Origin: Anoxypelagibacter denitrificans
GTDB lineage: Bacteria > Pseudomonadota > Alphaproteobacteria > Pelagibacterales > Pelagibacteraceae
NCBI GenBank assembly: GCA_017640265.1
Contig: JAGFVZ010000045.1
Span: 1-7,299 of the forward strand
Direction: 5' to 3'
Length of the DNA: 7,299 nucleotides
Positions 1 through 6,238 of this stretch are shown piece by piece. The notes under the pieces were generated by a model. That model searched no databases and was not told where the DNA came from. It was given only the letters and a program-made list of their open reading frames with translations. A program made the translations under genes and the position numbers. Position 1 is the first letter of the stretch. Every line of letters starts with the position of its first letter.

Positions 1-175
1 CAAAGAAAAATCGCCACACCGAAATTTCTGGTCCTGTGATTGCTGAGTTGTTGGAAATAATTTTTGCCACAAACTCCGAACTCGCATGACCTATAACGCC
101 AATAAAAACAGCTAAATATGCAATCCATGCATGACGATGCCATGCAGATTCATTTTTGTTAGTCGTTTGGATCAT
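1..175 (-). CDS. DMT/EamA-family membrane transporter, N-terminal fragment (runs off the left edge)
   Basis: Reading leftward from an ATG at 175-173, 58 complete codons are open up to the window edge. The protein begins MIQTTNKNESAWHRHAW, a short polar N-terminus, followed by a hydrophobic stretch at about residues 17-31 that fits a first membrane helix. Next comes a GHASSEFVAKII segment and then GPEISVWRFFF at about residues 48-58. A G-P-E-x-S-x-x-R-F pattern ahead of the second helix is typical of EamA (drug/metabolite transporter) proteins, which usually have ten helices and about 300 residues. The substrate cannot be inferred. The start is supported because the ATG overlaps the TAA stop of the upstream hydrolase gene by one base (TAATG), which suggests coupled translation. 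The base composition resembles the hydrolase gene rather than guaA. The family call rests on the pattern of a short fragment, so it is moderately sure. Confidence 0.72.
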   Translation of the reverse strand, partial: MIQTTNKNESAWHRHAWIAYLAVFIGVIGHASSEFVAKIISNNSAITGPEISVWRFFF

Positions 176-1005
176 TACAATCTTTCAATAAATTTAAGAA
201 TATCTTTGGCGAGTTGTTCAGGTGTTTCAACTGGAATCATATGACCAGCATCTTTATATTCAATGCTTTTGATATTTTGGAATTGTGTTAACATTTCAGC
301 AATTATCTTATCATTTCTAAAAATTTGATCTTGTAAGCCTGTGATATTAAAAACCGGAACATTTATCGTTTCCCAATTAACATTCCACATTGTATTTTCG
401 CCAGCCTTTAATAGATGCCAAGCACCATCATTTTTTTTAATTGGTGTATAGCTATAACTTTTCAAAAAATTTTCACGATTCTGTGCTTGCCATTTTTCTC
501 CAAACAAAAGAGGTGAATAAACATCGCGAAGTAAATCAAGGCCGCCAGTTTCAACTAGTCGCACAAGCGACTTGTTAATCCATGAAAGTCGAGAATTTAT
601 TTTACGTAAAGTGTTAATAAGAACAAGTCCAAGGCAAGGATAACTTTCTTTGCCTAGATGTACTTTAGCAGCATAAAGCCCTCCTACCGATAAACCAATA
701 AACACTGGATTTTGTGGCTCAACTTTTTTTAGCAAACGTATCGCATCAGCGACAATATTATCTTCATGAATTTCACCGTTGCTAAAAGGACTGTTGGCTT
801 GTCCGCGCATATTCCATGTTAACAAACCGTGTCCTTGATTGATAAATTTTGCGCCTATTCCAGTCTCCCACATCGTCTTGTCTCCTGTGAGCGAATTGAA
901 ACATACAAATGTAAAACCATCCGCACTATTTGGAGCTATATATTTATAAGACAATCCATTATGAGGCGATAAAGCCATAAATGTTGTGTTATTTTTTATT
1001 TCCAT
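175..1005 (-). CDS. Alpha/beta-fold hydrolase, substrate unknown
   Basis: The 276-residue protein has the full layout of a single-domain alpha/beta hydrolase. The nucleophile elbow is G-L-S-V-G-G with Ser106. The acid is probably Asp226 in ITGLQDQIF, and the catalytic histidine is His255 in DAGHMIPVE, followed by the usual C-terminal helix (TPEQLAKDILKFIERL). A cap-like helical section lies between about residues 135 and 210. Similar proteins include esterases, C-C hydrolases and haloperoxidase-like enzymes, and nothing here chooses among them. There is no signal peptide, so it should be cytoplasmic. The gene starts 14 bases after the guaA stop and its own stop overlaps the transporter start by one base, so it is probably co-transcribed with both. 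No clear Shine-Dalgarno precedes the ATG, only an A-rich run. Its G+C is higher than that of guaA: three sampled 60-base lines (541-720) give 35-43%, against 17-20% in lines 1921-2040 of guaA. Confidence 0.9.
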   Translation of the reverse strand: MEIKNNTTFMALSPHNGLSYKYIAPNSADGFTFVCFNSLTGDKTMWETGIGAKFINQGHGLLTWNMRGQANSPFSNGEIHEDNIVADAIRLLKKVEPQNPVFIGLSVGGLYAAKVHLGKESYPCLGLVLINTLRKINSRLSWINKSLVRLVETGGLDLLRDVYSPLLFGEKWQAQNRENFLKSYSYTPIKKNDGAWHLLKAGENTMWNVNWETINVPVFNITGLQDQIFRNDKIIAEMLTQFQNIKSIEYKDAGHMIPVETPEQLAKDILKFIERL

Positions 1006-1019
1006 TTTTTTTAACTTAA

Positions 1020-2579
1020 TTATTCTAATTCAATAGTGCTTGGCGGCTTTGATGTAACGTCATAAACCACTCTATTTATCCCTCTTATAGAATTAATAAT
1101 TTTATTCGATACTCTTTGTAAAAAAATTTTTTTAAAAGAAAAAAAATCAGCCGTCATACCGTCCTCTGAAGTTACTGCCCTTAACAAACATGTATATTCA
1201 TATGTCCTGCTATCACCCATAACTCCAACGGTCTTTACTGGAAGCAAAGCCGCATAAGCTTGCCAAATCTTATTGTAAAGATTTGATTTTTTTAATTCAT
1301 TAATGAATATAAAATCAGCTTCTTTTAAAAGATCAATTTTCTCTTTGGTAATTTTACCAGGAATTCTTATCGCAAGTCCTGGACCAGGAAATGGATGTCT
1401 TAAAAGAAGAACTTTAGGCAATGACAATTGTAAACCAAGTTTTCTCACTTCGTCTTTAAATAAAGCATTAAGAGGTTCGATCAAAATAAGATTCATTTTT
1501 TTAGGTAAGCCGCCAACATTGTGATGAGACTTAATTTTAGAAGAAGGACTGCCCGTTACAGTTTTGCTTTCAATTAAATCTGGATATAAAGTTCCTTGAG
1601 CTAAAAACTTTACTCCTTTTACTTTTTTTGCATATCTTTCAAATAATTGAATAAAAAGTTTTCCAATAATTTTTCTTTTTTTTTCAGGATGGGTAACATT
1701 ATTTAATTTTTTTAAAAACAACTTCGAAGCATTAATGTAAATTAATTTGAGTTTTAATTTTTTTTTAAAGGTTTTTAAAACTTCTCTTTCTTCATTTTTT
1801 CTTAACAATCCTGTATTAATAAAAATACATATTAATTTGTTTCCAATAGCTTTTTTTAATAATAAGGCTACAACGCTACTATCCACACCGCCAGATAAAG
1901 CGCAAATTACTTTATCTTTTTTAACTTTCTTTTTAATGTCAGAAATTAAGATTTCTTTTTGCTTTTTTAAATTCCACTTTTTTTTTATTTTACAGATATT
2001 AAGCACAAAATTTCGAATTAAAATTTTTCCATTTATTGTATGACTGACTTCAGGATGAAACTGTATTCCGTAATATTTTTTCTTTTCGTTAGCTATAATT
2101 GCAAACTTTGAATTATTGCTAGAAGCTATCTGTTTAAAGCCAGGTGGGATTTTGTAGACGATATCTTCATGACTCATCCATACCAAGTTGTTTTTATTTT
2201 TGAAGAAGTTTTTGGTAATAGGGCTTTTTGATTTACTTTTAACAAAAGCTTTTCCAAATTCTCTATTTTTTGAAATTTTTACTTTCCCTCCAAGTTTTTT
2301 TGCTAAGATCTGATGACCGTAACAAATACCAAGAATAGGTAAATTTAAACTGAGAATATGATCATCTAAATTTATGGAATTTTTATTTGTTATAGTTAAG
2401 GGTCCTCCAGAGAGAATAATGCCTTTTGTTAATTTGTTCTTTGTTAAATTTTTAACTTGATTAGAATTAATAATTTCAGAATAAACCCCTGCTTCTCTAA
2501 CTTTTCTTGCTATAAGCTGGGTAAATTGAGAGCCAAAATCAATTATAATTATTTTTTCTAAAGTATTATTTTGGTTCAT
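1020..2579 (-). CDS. guaA: GMP synthase (glutamine-hydrolysing)
   Basis: This cytoplasmic enzyme converts XMP, ATP and glutamine to GMP, the last step of guanine nucleotide synthesis. At 519 residues it is close to the usual bacterial length of about 510-525. The N-terminal class-I amidotransferase domain (about 1-195) starts IIIDFGSQFTQLIARKVRE and carries the nucleophile Cys86 in GICYGHQ and the His175/Glu177 pair in GIQFHPE. The ATP pyrophosphatase domain follows, with its PP-loop SGGVDSS at 229-235. The C-terminal dimerisation domain has RHPFPGPGLAIRIPGK (394-409) and ends KPPSTIELE, close to the canonical K-P-P-x-T-I-E-W/L-E. All catalytic motifs are intact. The start codon lies inside the end of guaB (14-base overlap) and gives the expected N-terminus directly before the first beta strand. 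Lysine content is very high, with many AAA codons, as expected in an AT-rich genome. Translation is probably coupled to guaB. Confidence 0.98.
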   Translation of the reverse strand: MNQNNTLEKIIIIDFGSQFTQLIARKVREAGVYSEIINSNQVKNLTKNKLTKGIILSGGPLTITNKNSINLDDHILSLNLPILGICYGHQILAKKLGGKVKISKNREFGKAFVKSKSKSPITKNFFKNKNNLVWMSHEDIVYKIPPGFKQIASSNNSKFAIIANEKKKYYGIQFHPEVSHTINGKILIRNFVLNICKIKKKWNLKKQKEILISDIKKKVKKDKVICALSGGVDSSVVALLLKKAIGNKLICIFINTGLLRKNEEREVLKTFKKKLKLKLIYINASKLFLKKLNNVTHPEKKRKIIGKLFIQLFERYAKKVKGVKFLAQGTLYPDLIESKTVTGSPSSKIKSHHNVGGLPKKMNLILIEPLNALFKDEVRKLGLQLSLPKVLLLRHPFPGPGLAIRIPGKITKEKIDLLKEADFIFINELKKSNLYNKIWQAYAALLPVKTVGVMGDSRTYEYTCLLRAVTSEDGMTADFFSFKKIFLQRVSNKIINSIRGINRVVYDVTSKPPSTIELE

Positions 2580-3639
2580 TGCTTTTTACATGATCAACGC
2601 TATGAACCATGCTTTCATAAAATCCTGCTTTCGTAATTTTAACAAACTCACCTTTTTTTTGTAAATCTTGTATTGTTTTTGCTCCTAGGTACCCCATGGA
2701 AGATTTCAATCCTCCAACTAAATTATAGATAATTTTGTTAACAGGGCCTTTAAATCTAACTATTCCCTCTACTCCTTCTGGAACATATTTTGAAACATTT
2801 TTAAATTTTTTTTGATAGTATCTGTCTGCAGAGCCAACTGACATTGCTCCAACAGAACCCATTCCTCTAAAGTTTTTAAAAAGTTTGCCCTTGTGTTTAA
2901 AAATTTTACCAGGGCTTTCTATTGTTCCTGAAAATAACGATCCTATCATAACTGCATCCGCACCTGCTGCGATTGCCTTTGCTATATCGCCAGAAAATTT
3001 TATACCTCCGTCTGAAATTATTTTTGTTTTATAATTTTTTAGGGCTTTCTTAACTTGGATTACTGCGCTTAATTGAGGAACTCCGATACCAGCAACTAAT
3101 CGTGTTGTACAAATAGAGCCAGGACCAATACCTACTTTGACAATATCAGCTCCACTATCGGCTAAAAATTTTGCAGCTTTACCGGTAGCAATATTACCAA
3201 CACAAAGAGTACAGGTTTTTAATTTTTTCTTAATTTTTCTAATCATTTCTAAGACTTTTTGCGTATGTCCGTGAGCTGTATCTATTACAATTAAATCTGT
3301 ATTAACTTTGGATAGTTCTTTAGCCCTTTCTAAATCCTTCGGACTCACTCCAATAGCCGCACCTACTAAATAATTATTTTTTTTAACTTTTTTAACTTCT
3401 CTTACCTGTTCCTCGATAGATAGGTTTCTATGAATAATTCCCATTCCGCCTGATTTTGAAATTGCTATAGCCATTTTAGACTCGGTTACTGTATCCATGG
3501 CTGATGACATGAGAGGTATTTTTAAATCCAAATTACGAGCCAGCTTAGTGGTGGTAACAGTTTCTGAAGGTAAAACAGAAGAATATTGTGGAACTAAAGT
3601 TACATCGTCAAATGTGAGAGAATCTTTAATGCTACCCAT
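2566..3639 (-). CDS. guaB: IMP dehydrogenase lacking the CBS regulatory module
   Basis: The enzyme oxidises IMP to XMP with NAD+, the committed step to guanine nucleotides, and feeds GuaA directly downstream. Visible motifs are the N-terminal LTFDDVTLVPQYS (8-20), SSAMDTVTESKMA (45-57) and GGMGIIHRN (64-72). The catalytic loop GPGSICTTR has Cys177, the phosphate site is SDGG (209-212), and GMGSVGAMSVGSADRYYQ (259-276) precedes the flap. The Arg273-Tyr274 dyad favours IMP dehydrogenase over GMP reductase, whose length is similar. The C-terminus keeps GGLKSSMGYLGAKTI and ITKAGFYESMVHSV. At 357 residues it is about 130 shorter than typical enzymes (about 490): EVKKVKKNNY runs straight into LVGAAIGV at about residue 90, where two CBS domains normally sit. 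CBS domains are not needed for catalysis, so the enzyme is probably active but without their nucleotide control. The ATG is placed as expected for the family and has no Shine-Dalgarno. Confidence 0.96.
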   Translation of the reverse strand: MGSIKDSLTFDDVTLVPQYSSVLPSETVTTTKLARNLDLKIPLMSSAMDTVTESKMAIAISKSGGMGIIHRNLSIEEQVREVKKVKKNNYLVGAAIGVSPKDLERAKELSKVNTDLIVIDTAHGHTQKVLEMIRKIKKKLKTCTLCVGNIATGKAAKFLADSGADIVKVGIGPGSICTTRLVAGIGVPQLSAVIQVKKALKNYKTKIISDGGIKFSGDIAKAIAAGADAVMIGSLFSGTIESPGKIFKHKGKLFKNFRGMGSVGAMSVGSADRYYQKKFKNVSKYVPEGVEGIVRFKGPVNKIIYNLVGGLKSSMGYLGAKTIQDLQKKGEFVKITKAGFYESMVHSVDHVKSNEPK

Positions 3640-3644
3640 ATTTA

Positions 3645-3672
3645 ATTATATATATTTTTTTAGAAAATCCAA
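3645..3672 (-). promoter_or_regulatory. Candidate guaB promoter giving a leaderless or nearly leaderless mRNA
   Basis: On the minus strand a perfect TATAAT (3650-3645) ends five bases before the guaB ATG (3639-3637). A weak -35-like TTGGAT (3672-3667) lies 16 bases upstream of it and matches the consensus only at TTG. With normal spacing, transcription would start at or within a base or two of the ATG itself, which fits the absence of any Shine-Dalgarno there. The -10 box is embedded in a TA-rich run, so a chance match is possible, and an alternative upstream promoter is not excluded. Confidence 0.45.
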
Positions 3673-3698
3673 TTACAAAATATTTTGTTGTATTGGAT
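3667..3698. repeat. Nested inverted repeat in the guaB-fhs divergent region, candidate operator
   Basis: A perfect 14-base palindrome, ACAAAATATTTTGT (3675-3688), lies inside a second pair of inverted arms, ATCCAAT (3667-3673) and ATTGGAT (3692-3698). The two centres are one base apart. Together they could form a 14-pair hairpin or cruciform with a small 1x3 internal loop, or serve as a site for a dimeric regulator. The left arm overlaps the weak -35-like element of guaB, and the whole element lies upstream of fhs, so one bound protein could affect both genes. It does not resemble the E. coli PurR box. The structure is seen directly; its function is inferred. Confidence 0.55.
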
Positions 3699-3729
3699 AT
3701 TGTGTTGCTGTAGGTTTCGTTTCAAGTCT

Positions 3730-3763
3730 GTGTGAAAACACTAAAAAGACCCAGGGGTTTTTT
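3730..3763 (+). promoter_or_regulatory. fhs leader hairpins that include the ribosome binding site
   Basis: Two small stem-loops lie just before the fhs ATG. The first is GTGT-GAAA-ACAC (3730-3741), a four-pair stem closed by a GNRA-type tetraloop. The second spans 3744-3763: AAAAGACC pairs with GGTTTTTT around a CAGG loop, giving eight pairs including one G-T wobble. The presumed Shine-Dalgarno, AGGGG (3753-3757), sits in the loop and upper stem of this second hairpin, so folding would hide it and could limit translation. The GG-T6 shape also resembles a weak intrinsic terminator, but the T run is part of the stem. No known riboswitch class was recognised. Confidence 0.35.
3753..3757 (+). 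promoter_or_regulatory. Shine-Dalgarno of fhs, decides the start codon
   Basis: AGGGG lies seven bases before the ATG at 3765. It is the clearest ribosome binding site noticed in the window. It selects this ATG over an in-frame GTG at 3732, which would add eleven residues (MKTLKRPRGFL) that lie outside the family's normal N-terminus. Confidence 0.65.
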
Positions 3764-3764
3764 G

Positions 3765-5450
3765 ATGAGTAAAATAAAGTCAGATATTGAGATCGCAAGA
3801 AGAGCTCGAATGAAACCAATTGGAGACGTACTTGCAAAGTTTAAAGTCCCTGATCATGCTTTTGCTTTTAGTCCTATGGGGCGCCATATAGCAAAATTCA
3901 ATTTAGAATATATTTCTACGTTAAAAAAAAAAGAAAGTAATTTAATTTTAGTCACAGCTATAACTCCAACTCCTGCTGGCGAGGGAAAAACCACAACTTC
4001 TATTGGTTTGAGTGATGGTTTAAATAAAATTGGAAAACAATCGGTGGTTTGTTTGAGAGAGCCTAGCTTAGGACCTTCGTTCGGAATGAAAGGTGGAGCT
4101 GCCGGTGGAGGTTATGCTCAAGTTGTTCCAATGGAACAAATTAATTTGCACTTTACTGGTGATTTTCATGCAATAACTTCGGCTCACAATTTGTTATCTG
4201 CTTTAATAGATAATCATATTTATTGGGGGAATAAATTAAATATTGATATTAGAAGAATTGTATGGAGAAGAGTTGTTGATTTAAATGATCGTTCACTTCG
4301 TTCAATAAATATAAATCTTGGTGGAATAGCCAATGGTTTTCCAAGAGAAGATGGTTTTGATATTACTGTAACATCAGAAATTATGGCCATTTTCTGTTTA
4401 TCGAACAATTTAAAAGATTTAGAAGAAAAAATTGGAAATATTACAATTGGGTATACACGAGATAAAAAACCAATTTATGCAAAAGATTTAAAGGCACATG
4501 GACCCATGACTGTTTTATTAAAAGATGCAATCAGACCTAATGCAACCCAAACTCTTGAAAATAATCTTGCTATTATCCATGGCGGTCCTTTTGCAAATAT
4601 TGCCCATGGATGTAATTCTACAATTGCAACAAAGACTGCCTTAAAATTATCTGACTATGTTGTAACTGAAGCCGGTTTTGGGGCTGATCTTGGTGCTGAA
4701 AAATTTTTAGATATTAAATGTCGTAAGGCAGGCATTCAGCCTGATTGTGTCGTACTTGTTGCGACAATAAGAGCTTTAAAAATGCACGGCGGAATAAAAA
4801 AAGAAGATTTAAAAAAAGAAAACATAGAAGCTTTAAAAAAAGGTTTGCCTAATTTAGAAAGACATGTTCAAAATATAAAAAAGTTTGGTTTAGAAGTTAC
4901 GGTAGCTATAAATCATTTTATTACTGATACCGATAAAGAAGTTAAAATTATAGAAGAACATTGTGCCAAACTTGGAGTTAAAACAAACCTTTGTATGCAT
5001 TGGGCAAAAGGCAGTAATGGAATAAAAGATCTTGCTGATAATGTTGTTAAAATCTGTAACAAGGCTAAAAAAAATAACTTTAAATTTTTATATTCTTCAA
5101 AAACTTCTCTTTGGAAAAAAATCGAAACCATTGCTAAAGAAATGTATGGAGCTAGCGAAGTTGTTGCCGATACTAAAGTTAGAGATCAGCTCAAAAAAAT
5201 GGAGGAAGATGGGTTTGGAAACTTTCCTGTTTGTATTGCTAAAACACAATACAGTTTTTCAACAGATCCAAATTTAAAAGGGGCGCCCTCAGGGCATGTA
5301 TTGCCAATTAGAGAAGTAAGGTTATCAAGTGGAGCAGAATTTGTTGTTGTTATATGTGGAGCAATCATGACCATGCCTGGTCTTCCTAGAGTGCCAGCTG
5401 CTGAGTCTATTAAATTAAATGATAAAGGTGAAATAGAAGGTTTGTTTTAA
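3765..5450 (+). CDS. fhs: Formate-tetrahydrofolate ligase (10-formyl-THF synthetase)
   Basis: This cytoplasmic enzyme reversibly joins formate to tetrahydrofolate with ATP. From the ATG at 3765 it has 561 residues, matching the family's usual 555-560. The N-terminus MSKIKSDIEIARRARMKPIGDV is typical of the family. The ATP-binding P-loop is TPTPAGEGKTTT at 67-78. Other family blocks are REPSLGPSFGMKGGAAGGGY (98-117), NLHFTGDFHAITSAHNLLSA (127-146), DLNDRSLR (172-179), GFDITVTSEIMAI (197-209), IHGGPFANIAHGCNS (271-285) and TEAGFGADLGAEKF (301-314), with MPGLPRVPAAE near the C-terminus. All are intact. In bacteria that strip methyl groups from betaines or methylated amines, the enzyme can run backward, releasing formate and making ATP. 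The ProW-type permease about 1.5 kb away fits that idea but does not prove it. The gene is divergent from guaB, and its stop overlaps the stop of the next gene by four bases. Confidence 0.97.
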   Translation: MSKIKSDIEIARRARMKPIGDVLAKFKVPDHAFAFSPMGRHIAKFNLEYISTLKKKESNLILVTAITPTPAGEGKTTTSIGLSDGLNKIGKQSVVCLREPSLGPSFGMKGGAAGGGYAQVVPMEQINLHFTGDFHAITSAHNLLSALIDNHIYWGNKLNIDIRRIVWRRVVDLNDRSLRSININLGGIANGFPREDGFDITVTSEIMAIFCLSNNLKDLEEKIGNITIGYTRDKKPIYAKDLKAHGPMTVLLKDAIRPNATQTLENNLAIIHGGPFANIAHGCNSTIATKTALKLSDYVVTEAGFGADLGAEKFLDIKCRKAGIQPDCVVLVATIRALKMHGGIKKEDLKKENIEALKKGLPNLERHVQNIKKFGLEVTVAINHFITDTDKEVKIIEEHCAKLGVKTNLCMHWAKGSNGIKDLADNVVKICNKAKKNNFKFLYSSKTSLWKKIETIAKEMYGASEVVADTKVRDQLKKMEEDGFGNFPVCIAKTQYSFSTDPNLKGAPSGHVLPIREVRLSSGAEFVVVICGAIMTMPGLPRVPAAESIKLNDKGEIEGLF

Positions 5451-6238
5451 TTTTTTAAATAATCAAGCCAATTTTTTAATTCCATTGTCCTTATATCGTC
5501 ACTTAATGTTGATTTGGCTTTCTCTATGAAATTAATGTGCCGATCAATCTCATCTTGATTTTTGAAAACATTACTTTCCAACATTCCTTTTGATCTATGT
5601 TTAATTAACTTAATCATGTAATCGTAGGGTATTTCAGGGTGATATTGTAATCCCCATATTTCAGATTTTCCAACATAAAAATGTAGTGCTTGAAATTTAT
5701 TTATTTTGTCACTCGCTAATAAAATAGAATTCTTTGGTGGAATTTCAACTTCGTCATAATTAAATGCAGGTGTTGTAAATTTATTTGGTTTATTTGAATA
5801 CATCCTATGATTTTTTCCGTCCTTATTTAATTCTATATCATGCGCAATACCAATATGTGGTCCATTTGGCGCTACTCTACATTTGCCTCCGGCGGCTATA
5901 ACTGTTACTTGCAAACCCCAACAGCTACCAAATATTTTTTTTTCATGCTGAAAACATGTTTTAGCAAATTCCACATGTTTTTTAATCTCTTTGATATCTT
6001 CATTTAAACGCAATGTACTTCCTGTTAGAACTACACCATCGTATTTTTTTATAGACGAAAGAATTTTTGAAATAGAATTATCATCTATAGGTTCAACGAT
6101 ATCAATCTCACTATTTGGCTCAAGTTTTTTAATATGTAGTTTAAAATTTTGTGATTGGGGTACACATCCTGCGATATTAAAATTTACATTTTCTTCTTTT
6201 GTATTGCCTTCAACAATCAATAGTTTTAATTTATTCAT
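5447..6238 (-). CDS. Free-standing class-I glutamine amidotransferase-like protein (GSCWG type)
   Basis: The 263-residue protein is a single class-I amidotransferase (flavodoxin-like) domain with no synthase domain attached. The catalytic triad is complete: Cys106 in FGSCWGLQ, and His200 and Glu202 in GLQYHPE. The N-terminus MNKLKLLIVEGN is the first beta strand, DGVVLTGSTLRLN (67-79) stands where the oxyanion region lies, and a helical tail of about 55 residues follows the HPE motif. This pattern resembles stand-alone type-1 amidotransferases of the GuaA-N group common in alphaproteobacteria, whose substrates are mostly unknown. Hydrolysis of a gamma-glutamyl amide, as in the related PuuD family, is an alternative to ammonia transfer. 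The ATG directly abuts the start codon of the divergent amidotransferase gene, and no Shine-Dalgarno is visible. The stop overlaps the fhs stop. Confidence 0.88.
   Translation of the reverse strand: MNKLKLLIVEGNTKEENVNFNIAGCVPQSQNFKLHIKKLEPNSEIDIVEPIDDNSISKILSSIKKYDGVVLTGSTLRLNEDIKEIKKHVEFAKTCFQHEKKIFGSCWGLQVTVIAAGGKCRVAPNGPHIGIAHDIELNKDGKNHRMYSNKPNKFTTPAFNYDEVEIPPKNSILLASDKINKFQALHFYVGKSEIWGLQYHPEIPYDYMIKLIKHRSKGMLESNVFKNQDEIDRHINFIEKAKSTLSDDIRTMELKNWLDYLKN

Noticed and set aside
1303..2043. Open frames on the plus strand opposite guaA (1303-1524 and 1747-2043)
   Set aside because: They lie fully antisense to intact, recognisable guaA sequence. Their translations are low-complexity shadows rich in Phe, Leu and Ser, with no family motif.
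2566..3639. GMP reductase (guaC) as the identity of the 357-residue enzyme
   Set aside because: The length fits guaC, but the Arg273-Tyr274 dyad in SADRYYQ, the AMDTVTE and VPEGVEG blocks and the C-terminus match IMP dehydrogenase. Its position overlapping guaA also favours guaB.
3732..3764. GTG at 3732 as the fhs start
   Set aside because: It would add eleven residues before the family's normal N-terminus and lies within the leader hairpin. The ATG at 3765 has AGGGG seven bases upstream and gives the expected length.
3699..3764. Known glycine, SAM-II/SAM-V or tetrahydrofolate riboswitch before fhs
   Set aside because: A stretch CTAAAAAG recalls the 3' part of SAM-II, but the matching upstream stem and loop elements were not found. 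No glycine or THF core was recognised by eye, so no class is assigned.
3497..3772. 91-codon plus-strand frame crossing the guaB start and the fhs leader
   Set aside because: It is antisense to the guaB N-terminus, has no recognisable motif, and overlaps the fhs start in another frame. It is better explained as a chance opening across an intergenic region.
4220..5374. Small frames inside fhs on either strand (4220-4408, 4913-5131, 5032-5277, 5186-5374)
   Set aside because: All lie within the continuous fhs coding sequence, which has every expected family block. None shows a motif or ribosome binding site of its own.
5449..5480. Repeated AATTTTTTAA (5449-5458 and 5470-5479) as a functional direct repeat
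   Set aside because: It is a short A/T-only string within coding sequence of a very AT-rich region, so chance is the simplest explanation.
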